In this document: positions 15,025 through 20,213 of the stretch, in pieces
Numbering within the stretch: the first letter of the stretch is position 1
How the letters are laid out: each line of letters opens with the position of its first letter
Virus record (IMG/VR): IMGVR_UViG_3300030333_001155
Span: 1-20,213 of that record
DNA from: a virus
Strand: one strand, 5' to 3'
Length of the DNA stretch: 20,213 bases
The notes under the pieces: generated by a model
The model's input: the letters and a program-made list of their open reading frames with translations, nothing else
Told to the model about the DNA's origin: nothing
Database searches by the model: none
Translations under genes and position numbers: made by a program

Positions 15025-15886
15025 TCACGCCTCCCATTTTGTTCCACTTCTTAGGTTTAAAGAAATCAGGCTTTGTTAGTGATTCGCTGCCTGATAAATA
15101 TTTCGTCAATCCATCCCATGAATCCACTCTGTGATACCATGGAACTTCAATCATAGAATCTGTATCTATTATAACATCTGAGAACACTTTGTCAAGTGAA
15201 AAGTTTCTCGCAGACCATCTTTTTTCAATTGGCAGGCGATTTCCGTCTGAGTCGTGTACTGATGTTGCCTCTTCGCGGACACGGCGTCTACATCTTTTAA
15301 AATCTTCGCCATCAAAAGTGAATCCAAGATACTCGCCCGTTTTCACAGATGCACCATTGTACGTCAAACAGAAAGTTCCATTTCTGGAAATTTTGCGGCG
15401 AAAAATTTTGAGCAATTCGGGATTATAGATTCCATACGGAAATGCACAATAAAATTTATCTGGAATAAGCCACTTGCTGATGCGCTTGGAAATATAATAT
15501 GCACTGAGCGCACCATACAGGGCAGACCACCCCAAGCAGTCTCTTCGGTCCCGGTCCTTTGGATGCACCGGCACATAGTAAATTGGAATGCGCCGTCGTT
15601 TCTCAGACTGAAACATTCCCTTTTGCAGCAGGGAGTTGGGGTCAAAAATCCACTCTCCCATGCGCTCTTTAATTAGTGGCTGCATGTCCCTGTGGCACAC
15701 AACCCAGATGGTTTCTGCCCCTGCCCACGCGCACTCTAACACTGCACGCTCAACAGCCAAATAATTTTTTCCTATCGGCATTAAACTGTCGTGCCATGGC
15801 ATATCAAAGTCCAACGGCTGTCCAGCAACAGGAACGACACCAGCCAAGTGAAATGCAGAAGCGTTTTGCTCACCACTCTCTATCAC
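15008..15886 (-). CDS. Putative nucleotidyltransferase-fold (GT-A-like) phage protein
   Basis: This encodes about 292 residues. The first ~75 residues follow the layout of sugar-nucleotide transferases. A strand and loop (HLAGVVPVAG) are followed by P-x-H-D-S-L-M-P-I in place of the P-K-x-L-x-P-I segment. A helix then leads to a second strand (LAVERAVLECAWAGAETIWV), and finally VCHRDMQPLIKERMG. The normal glycine-arginine signature loop is not present, so catalysis is unproven. Later regions (KYLSG..., PWYHRVDSWDGL) are not recognised. The GTG at 15886 has AAGG eight bases upstream; a GTG at 15895 is the alternative. It overlaps the unknown gene upstream by 17 bases and the next gene by a similar amount. 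I recall similar proteins in large marine phages without a known function. Confidence 0.8.
   Translation of the reverse strand: MIESGEQNASAFHLAGVVPVAGQPLDFDMPWHDSLMPIGKNYLAVERAVLECAWAGAETIWVVCHRDMQPLIKERMGEWIFDPNSLLQKGMFQSEKRRRIPIYYVPVHPKDRDRRDCLGWSALYGALSAYYISKRISKWLIPDKFYCAFPYGIYNPELLKIFRRKISRNGTFCLTYNGASVKTGEYLGFTFDGEDFKRCRRRVREEATSVHDSDGNRLPIEKRWSARNFSLDKVFSDVIIDTDSMIEVPWYHRVDSWDGLTKYLSGSESLTKPDFFKPKKWNKMGGVSEESN
15168..15195 (-). promoter_or_regulatory. Intragenic promoter with exact consensus -35 and -10
   Basis: The minus strand reads TTGACA (15190-15195), a 16-base spacer and TATAAT (15168-15173), then AGAT. Both hexamers match consensus exactly. It sits in the C-terminal coding part of the putative nucleotidyltransferase gene and would drive the 87-residue gene and dnaE. 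Transcription would begin near 15161. Confidence 0.6.
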
Positions 15887-16640
15887 GTCGGACACCTTGA
15901 ATTAAATAATTTAAATAGCCACTCTTTGAGAGCGGATAATTGATAGACGAACATTCCATTATTTCAAACCCGTCTGGCAAGCTTGAATACACTCTTTTAC
16001 TCAGCGGATAAACCACCCGCTTACGCGATTCTAATCGAATTGGTAAATACCTGCCCGCGCCATTACCAGCACCCTTGATTCCCGCCTCCCTCATCGCCTC
16101 TTCCGTCTTGAGTCTGGTAACCAATTCTGAGTATTCAAAGTCTTGTAACTGTTCATCCGTAAGGTGACTTATCGTACAAGCATCTTTCAAATTATGATTA
16201 CCATCAATTCTCTCTGACGGATAAAAGTTTACGCTTTTAATAAAGTCAGAGTTCCAGACATGAAGAGCGTGCAGGCTATGCTTCATTCCACTCCGAACAT
16301 CTATCCAATCAAGAACTTCATTTAGGGCGTCTTTACGCTCTGGCACCGGCATCCCTTCAATACTCTTGTCGTCAAAAATAAACACTGAGGTATTTTTAAC
16401 TTCGTGAACCTTGTGCCCAACAGTTATTCTCAAACCTTCGTCAGTCATTCTAATTTGAGAAACTTTATCTCCAAATTTAATTAGCCCAGCAAGAGACAGG
16501 CAAAAATATAAATGATGCCACTCTTCCACATGCCCGGTGAATCGGTGTGGAGGTTGTGGCTTTAGATACACAAGGGGCGTGCCGTGCTCAAAAGCATAGC
16601 GCATCGCTCCAATGGTACTTCCTACCACCAACCCTTGCAT
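15870..16640 (-). CDS. Hypothetical protein, 256 aa, unknown function
   Basis: The ATG at 16638-16640 is preceded by GGAGAGG. The N-terminus MQGLVVGSTIGAMRYAFEHG then TPLVYLKPQPPHRF looks like a strand-glycine-helix-strand start reminiscent of a Rossmann-type nucleotide-binding fold, but no complete motif follows. There is a strand-rich middle (MTDEGLRITVGHKVHEVKN, then VFIFDDKSI), and a His/Trp-containing segment (HALHVWNSDFIKSVNFYPSE). It overlaps the putative nucleotidyltransferase by 17 bases and presumably acts in the same process. I do not recognise it. Confidence 0.8.
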   Translation of the reverse strand: MQGLVVGSTIGAMRYAFEHGTPLVYLKPQPPHRFTGHVEEWHHLYFCLSLAGLIKFGDKVSQIRMTDEGLRITVGHKVHEVKNTSVFIFDDKSIEGMPVPERKDALNEVLDWIDVRSGMKHSLHALHVWNSDFIKSVNFYPSERIDGNHNLKDACTISHLTDEQLQDFEYSELVTRLKTEEAMREAGIKGAGNGAGRYLPIRLESRKRVVYPLSKRVYSSLPDGFEIMECSSINYPLSKSGYLNYLIQGVRRDREW

Positions 16641-16652
16641 ACAACCTCTCCA

Positions 16653-16793
16653 CTAGAATAAATCAGAAATAACCAGCAGCACAATAAAGATTTCAAAAGC
16701 TACCGTGCCAAGGGCGCACACACTCAAGTATGCGAGCCCAAGGCGAACGAGCACCCTATTGACCACTGGGTTTGAGTTGTCTGCAAACAACAT
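16653..16793 (-). CDS. Small membrane protein (46 aa)
   Basis: The likely start is the ATG at 16791-16793, with AAGAGA upstream; a GTG at 16838 and an ATG at 16832 would extend the overlap with the GroES-like gene. The C-terminal ~25 residues are strongly hydrophobic (AYLSVCALGTVAFEIFIVLL) and should span the membrane once or twice. The first ~20 residues are polar with arginines that favour the cytoplasmic side. The size and composition resemble small phage membrane proteins that alter the host envelope, but no specific role is visible. It overlaps the GroES-like gene by 38 bases, and its stop is 12 bases before the next gene. Confidence 0.6.
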   Translation of the reverse strand: MLFADNSNPVVNRVLVRLGLAYLSVCALGTVAFEIFIVLLVISDLF

Positions 16794-17040
16794 AATTCTC
16801 TTGTACAAAATGAAATTGACTGCCAAGAGCATCAACACAGAGCAGCATGTTACCGGGGAAAACTACAACGCTGCCAACGTCCTTCGACGAGAAGTGTTCG
16901 CAATTCTTCGCCACCTCTTTGATAACCCCTGTCTCCCACTCTTGAAGAGCCTTGTAATCTTCTGGCATGAGAACACCCCCCGAATCGGGGGGAGTCTGCT
17001 GGACAATATCAACTTTAATATGCCGGTTCATCGGTGTCAT
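16756..17040 (-). CDS. GroES-like co-chaperonin
   Basis: The 94-residue product has the size and layout of GroES (97 in E. coli). A strand (HIKVDIVQQ, residues 7-15) leads to a Gly-containing loop TPPDSGGVLMPEDYK (16-30), at the place of the GroES mobile loop that docks onto GroEL. Then come ETGVIKEV (36-43; compare GEVLAVG), KDVGSVVVF (53-61; compare KVGDIVIF) and FHFVQENYVV (76-85; compare VLIMSESDIL). The loop VLM corresponds to the GroES IVL tripeptide. A phage GroEL is encoded at 893-2476, giving a likely partner. The start is ATG 17038-17040 with GAGG five bases upstream, rather than a GTG two codons earlier. Similarity is by pattern, so another small beta-barrel protein remains possible. 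Confidence 0.72.
   Translation of the reverse strand: MTPMNRHIKVDIVQQTPPDSGGVLMPEDYKALQEWETGVIKEVAKNCEHFSSKDVGSVVVFPGNMLLCVDALGSQFHFVQENYVVCRQLKPSGQ
16976..16992. repeat. G/C hairpin inside the GroES-like mobile-loop codons
   Basis: Arms CCCCCCGA (16976-16983) and TCGGGGGG (16985-16992) are a perfect inverted repeat around one base. In the mRNA this gives a 6-bp C/G stem with a 5-base loop. It encodes the P-P-D-S-G-G of the predicted mobile loop. Confidence 0.6.
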
Positions 17041-17048
17041 AAGCACCT

Positions 17049-17315
17049 CTACCGCAACTTCTTGTGGACAGTGTTGTAATAATCCATCAACTGTTCAGGG
17101 TCAGTCTTTTTCTGAATCATTCGGAATGCTTTAACAGCCAGCGAAATGTCCTCACGGGACAGCCAGCCATTTTCCATGTAGTTATTCTTGAGCGCCCGCT
17201 TCTGCTCCTTGAACGGCTCCATAGCCTCTTCAATGGCAGCAAGCGACTTCACATAATTAATCACATGCTCCTGATGCTCATCAATAACGGTAGGGTTCTC
17301 GTTGTTATCAACCAT
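17049..17315 (-). CDS. Small helical protein, possibly GapR-like DNA-binding
   Basis: The product has 88 residues and is almost entirely helical. From ~18 to ~88 it has an extended helix (NYVKSLAAIEEAMEPFKEQK, then RALKNNYMENGW), a turn (LSREDIS) and a second helix (LAVKAFRMIQKKTDPEQLMD, then YYNTVHKKL). The length and spacing, notably a Y-x-E-x-G-like turn followed by basic helix, recall GapR/DUF2312, which binds overtwisted DNA around replication. The match is loose and several key basic positions differ, so this is a suggestion only. It is the first gene after a strong sigma-70 promoter, with AAGGAGA before its ATG. It is therefore probably made early and abundantly, followed by the GroES-like protein 8 bases downstream. 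Confidence 0.75.
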   Translation of the reverse strand: MVDNNENPTVIDEHQEHVINYVKSLAAIEEAMEPFKEQKRALKNNYMENGWLSREDISLAVKAFRMIQKKTDPEQLMDYYNTVHKKLR

Positions 17316-17345
17316 GTTAATCTCCTTGTTGGTTGTTGTGCTATT

Positions 17346-17374
17346 AATATACTCTATCTTGACTCACTTGTCAA
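17346..17374 (-). promoter_or_regulatory. Strong sigma-70 promoter for the GapR-like/GroES-like block
   Basis: The minus strand carries TTGACA (17369-17374, exact), a 17-base spacer, and TATATT (17346-17351, 5 of 6). Transcription would begin near 17339, ~25 bases before the ATG at 17315. It lies in the 76-base gap after the ribonucleotide reductase gene and looks like a host RNA polymerase promoter. Confidence 0.8.
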
Positions 17375-17375
17375 G
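17358..17375. repeat. Inverted repeat overlapping the -35: operator candidate
   Basis: CTTGAC (17358-17363) and GTCAAG (17370-17375) are perfect 6-base inverted arms with a 6-base centre. One arm contains the -35 of the promoter and the other lies in the spacer. A protein binding here would block RNA polymerase. The regulatory role is inferred. Confidence 0.45.
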
Positions 17376-17391
17376 AAGTTTTTTTATTTTT

Positions 17392-19761
17392 TTATCCACA
17401 CTTTGCATCGCACGACTCACAAACCTTGTCGCTTGGAGTCTCACCATCTTGAATATAATTCTTTAGGATGCGAGCGATGCATCTTGCAAAGCTGAACATG
17501 TCGCTGTTTTTATCTTTCTGTAGTTGCTCAACCATGAACCTTGGACGCGCCCCGTGACGCAACCCCAGCGAAATCATGCGAGTGAAAGAAGCATTGCTGG
17601 GATTGTCGAACACCTTGACCACATCTTTAATGTTGATTGTATCGCCATTATAGCCGAACGATAAGTCATAACGATTCATGCGCGTCTTGTAGCTGTGCTT
17701 GGTTAGGCGACCTTTATCATATTTCTTTGGAATTTCAATCAAGCTTGCTTCGCCAGCCAAAACTTCATATGGCTTCCCAGCAAGAATACCCACCAAGACA
17801 ACCCACTTCTCGCCTTGAATGGTGGTGTGGTGAATGTCGCAATCAAGGATTTGTGGGCGCTTCGGTGCCTCATGGACAGGGAACGGCTCTGCCTGCGTAG
17901 ACTCTTCTTTGGTTACCAAAACGCCAGACCGACTACCATCCACATAAACTGTGACACCCTTCAGCCCCCGACGCCAACCTTCTAAGTAAAGCTGACCCAC
18001 GGTGGCTGGCTCGGTGCCTGCTGGAAGATTGATAGTAGAACTAATGGCGTGGTCAACATTATCTTGAATAGCTTGCTGAATCTCGATGCGACGGGTCCAA
18101 TCAATCTGGTCCGACTCAACAAAGAAGCTTGGCAATTCCTCGCCCTCGTTTGCTTCGCGCCACTGCTGGACGTTGTGGTGGAAAACTTCAAACTCTTTCC
18201 AGCGGTCACCAAGTTCATCCACAAAGTCAGCCTCTACATCAGCCTCGTCATGACTCATCTTGCGGCGACGAATATAAGAATTCCTAAACACCGGCTCCAA
18301 GCCAGAAGAGGTTTGAGAAAGAATTGACACAGACCCAGTTGGTGCATTGGTAAGGAGAGAAATGTTTCTCCTACCATGTCGAGATATAGCACGCTTCAGT
18401 GTCTCTGGAAGCCGCTTAATATATCCGTTGTCCTTTTCCTTGCTCCACTTAAACACCGGAAACTGCCCACGCTCAGTAGACAGGTTGACGCTCTCCTGAT
18501 ATGCTGTATCCCTCAAGCAAGTATAAATTCTGGAAATCATAGCCAAGCCGTCATCGGAATCATAACCCATGTTAAGGCACGCTAGTGCATCAGCCAGCCC
18601 ATGAGTTCCTAATCCTGTCCGGCGTCCATCTCTTGCTGCAACATACAGCTTGCTCCACAGAGCCTTTTCATCTGGCGTGTCAGCCAACTCAATAATTGAC
18701 TGCAACTTCTCAAGTTCAAGGTCAACCAAGTCGTCAGAAAGTCGCATCGCTGCGGAAGCAACCTCGGTAAACTTTTTAAAATCAAATTTCGCCTTGCCGG
18801 TGAACGGAGACTGGACAAAGTTTTTTAAATTAATAGAAATCAGACGACAGGAATCATAAGCCGAAAGAGGAATTTCAGCACAGGGGTTGGTGCAAATGGT
18901 GGCAAACCCGTCATCAGCATATGAGTGTGCAGGAAGATTATTAATAATGTTGTCCCACATCAGGATGCCCGGTTCAGCAGTCGTTGTTGCGGACTCAACA
19001 ATAATATCCCACAAAGCTTTCGCATCAATGTCCTTGGTGTACGTTGGCTCATCCGAATCAACTGGAAACTGAAGTGTGAATTTACTATTGTTCTGAACAG
19101 CCTGCATGAAGCTGTCACTAATCTTAACGGAGACATTCGCGCCCGTGACCTTCGTCAAGTCACGCTTCATTGTGACAAACTCTTCAATGTCAGGATGCCT
19201 CACGTCCATAGTAATCATGAGAGCACCACGGCGTCCATTCTGCCCAATCATTCGACAGACGTAAGAATAAAAATCTGCGAAACTCCATGCTCCTGTCGTA
19301 GTACCAGCCGAATTATTTACTGGTGTGCCGTCCGGTCGCAAATCAGATAGGTCAAGCCCAACACCGCACCGACGCTTAAATAAATTAGCCAAATCTCTCC
19401 CGGCGTTAATGATGGAAGAGATATTGTCGGAAGGTGACTCAACCACCACGCAGTTGGATAGCGATACATTAACATAACTATTACCAATCCCCATCATCGG
19501 TGAACCTTGGGGTACGATATATTTGAAATTATCAAAATATTCGCTAATCTTCTCTTCGGTCAGTGCTCGGGGTCCACCGTATTTTCCTTCAATTCTCGCA
19601 AACTCTGAAGCCATGCGACTGTGCATGTCTTTCGGAGTTTTTTCTACAAAATTTCCCTCCTTATCTCGGAGGCAGTATTTGGTGATGAAAACATTTGTAG
19701 CAAGTTCATCACCACCAAAGTATTCAAGGGTCGCTTCCCTTACTTCTGACTCATTATACAT
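17392..19761 (-). CDS. nrdJ: Class II (adenosylcobalamin-dependent) ribonucleotide reductase
   Basis: It reduces ribonucleotides to deoxyribonucleotides using a B12 radical, without a small subunit or oxygen. The 789-residue protein has SLSNC with C104 (first redox cysteine) and TNPCAEIP (N292, radical cysteine C294, E296). YDSC has C305, the second redox cysteine. NAPTGSVSILSQTSSGLEPVF and an INLPAGTEP-type segment follow. Near residue 650 a TSCPD-like domain begins (GEKWVVLVGILAGKPYEVLAG), characteristic of NrdJ. The end is CESCDAKCG with C781, C784 and C788, the tail that re-reduces the active site. No small-subunit or activase gene is next to it. The ATG directly follows the helicase stop (TAAATG), so the two are co-transcribed. 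It supplies dNTPs for phage replication; the host must supply or import B12. Confidence 0.95.
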   Translation of the reverse strand: MYNESEVREATLEYFGGDELATNVFITKYCLRDKEGNFVEKTPKDMHSRMASEFARIEGKYGGPRALTEEKISEYFDNFKYIVPQGSPMMGIGNSYVNVSLSNCVVVESPSDNISSIINAGRDLANLFKRRCGVGLDLSDLRPDGTPVNNSAGTTTGAWSFADFYSYVCRMIGQNGRRGALMITMDVRHPDIEEFVTMKRDLTKVTGANVSVKISDSFMQAVQNNSKFTLQFPVDSDEPTYTKDIDAKALWDIIVESATTTAEPGILMWDNIINNLPAHSYADDGFATICTNPCAEIPLSAYDSCRLISINLKNFVQSPFTGKAKFDFKKFTEVASAAMRLSDDLVDLELEKLQSIIELADTPDEKALWSKLYVAARDGRRTGLGTHGLADALACLNMGYDSDDGLAMISRIYTCLRDTAYQESVNLSTERGQFPVFKWSKEKDNGYIKRLPETLKRAISRHGRRNISLLTNAPTGSVSILSQTSSGLEPVFRNSYIRRRKMSHDEADVEADFVDELGDRWKEFEVFHHNVQQWREANEGEELPSFFVESDQIDWTRRIEIQQAIQDNVDHAISSTINLPAGTEPATVGQLYLEGWRRGLKGVTVYVDGSRSGVLVTKEESTQAEPFPVHEAPKRPQILDCDIHHTTIQGEKWVVLVGILAGKPYEVLAGEASLIEIPKKYDKGRLTKHSYKTRMNRYDLSFGYNGDTINIKDVVKVFDNPSNASFTRMISLGLRHGARPRFMVEQLQKDKNSDMFSFARCIARILKNYIQDGETPSDKVCESCDAKCG

Positions 19762-20213
19762 TTATTCCTCTTTCTTCTTTGTTCTGAATGCTTTATATTT
19801 GTCCTTCAAAGACTGTGCTTGTTCTTTGCTTGTTTTAGAAACCGCCTGATTAGGAGTCATACCCGAACCAGCAACGACCTTGATTTTTACATTGGACGTA
19901 TCCATAAAGATTGGATACACAAGACCGTCTGGACCATTTCTATTCTTAGCGATGAAAAACCTTCCCTCGTTGGTATTCTTGTCCTCGATGGTTCTCGACA
20001 GAGAGAAGATAAAATCAGCCACGAAACATTTATTAAACGCTTCGGAAATTGACTCCATCGTGATGACTTCGGCATTCAGACCAGAGCGATTTGTCTGCGA
20101 AGCCGTCCACACAGGACACTCATAAATTTGGGCAATTGCCCGCAACTCTTCATAAATAGATTCCAATTCATTTCTTTTTTCCCTTTGAGCACTGATTGGT
20201 CGCAATAGGTCAC
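19762..20213 (-). CDS. DnaB/T4 gp41-type replicative helicase, C-terminal part (truncated by window edge)
   Basis: Only the last ~150 residues are present; the reading frame is open to the window edge (DLLRPISAQREKRNELES), so the real start is outside. The preserved RecA-like segment includes D-L-L-R-P at the Walker B end, then ELRAIAQIYECPVWTASQTNRSG, split here as ELRAIAQIYECPVW and TASQTNRSG, the H3-type motif. Next come ADFIFSLSRTIEDKN and RFFIAKNRNGPDG, where an arginine-rich loop binds the neighbouring subunit. The Q-T-N-R and the long insert before the ADF strand match T4 gp41 more than E. coli DnaB. The C-terminal ~30 residues are a Lys-rich, low-complexity tail. It should unwind DNA ahead of the DnaE-type polymerase encoded downstream. 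Confidence 0.88.
   Translation of the reverse strand, partial: DLLRPISAQREKRNELESIYEELRAIAQIYECPVWTASQTNRSGLNAEVITMESISEAFNKCFVADFIFSLSRTIEDKNTNEGRFFIAKNRNGPDGLVYPIFMDTSNVKIKVVAGSGMTPNQAVSKTSKEQAQSLKDKYKAFRTKKKEE

Noticed and set aside
1-20213. Bacterial chromosomal segment carrying groEL, clpP, dnaE and nrdJ
   Set aside because: These housekeeping-like genes are mixed with endolysin, a T4-type helicase, holin-like and scaffold-like genes, all on one strand with phage-like packing, and lack usual bacterial neighbours.
1-20213. tRNA genes, CRISPR arrays, attachment sites or transposons
   Set aside because: Gene gaps are at most ~120 bases and show no cloverleaf, repeated spacer pattern, transposase or long terminal repeats by eye.

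Overview
The window looks like part of the genome of a large tailed double-stranded DNA phage, most likely a T4-like myovirus from an aquatic or similar environmental source. Evidence for a virus: every supported gene lies on the minus strand, genes are packed with overlaps or gaps of a few bases, many are small and unrecognised, and replication, nucleotide-metabolism, chaperone, protease and lysis genes are interleaved. I see no rRNA, tRNA, CRISPR array, insertion sequence, or integrase. The host is not identifiable, but near-consensus sigma-70 promoters and strong AAGGAGG-type ribosome sites suggest an ordinary Gram-negative-type transcription and translation background.

In the direction of transcription (high to low coordinates), the window begins inside a DnaB/gp41-type helicase gene. 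Next comes a class II (B12-dependent) ribonucleotide reductase. A strong promoter then drives a short block: a possible GapR-like protein, a GroES-like co-chaperonin, a small membrane protein, a protein of unknown function and a putative nucleotidyltransferase-fold protein. A small gene and a bacterial-type DNA polymerase III alpha subunit (DnaE) follow, preceded by two promoter-like sequences inside coding DNA. After DnaE come two small helical proteins, dUTPase, a zinc-ribbon protein, an IMPDH/GMP-reductase family enzyme, a ribbon-helix-helix-like protein and a sigma-region-4-like regulator.

The low-coordinate third reads as a late/morphogenesis and lysis region. It has a very acidic scaffold-like protein followed by a clear intrinsic terminator, a membrane-anchored protein, a P-loop kinase-like protein, a small unknown protein, a ClpP-type protease, a peptidoglycan amidase with a binding domain, a 536-residue protein with a possible PD-(D/E)XK core, GroEL, a coiled-coil/one-TM holin-like protein and a small unknown protein with its own sigma-70 promoter.

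Functionally, helicase and DnaE copy the genome, while RNR, dUTPase and the IMPDH/GMPR enzyme adjust nucleotide pools. GroES-like protein plus GroEL would form a phage-encoded folding machine, and ClpP, the acidic protein and GroEL could serve capsid assembly. The amidase and holin-like protein could serve lysis. The points most worth a second look are the separated GroEL/GroES-like pair, a DnaE with a complete PHP metal site beside a gp41-like helicase, intragenic consensus promoters upstream of dnaE, a repeated G-tract/AATATT motif in two intergenic gaps, and several unrecognised conserved-looking genes. No stretch longer than about 120 bases lacks a gene.
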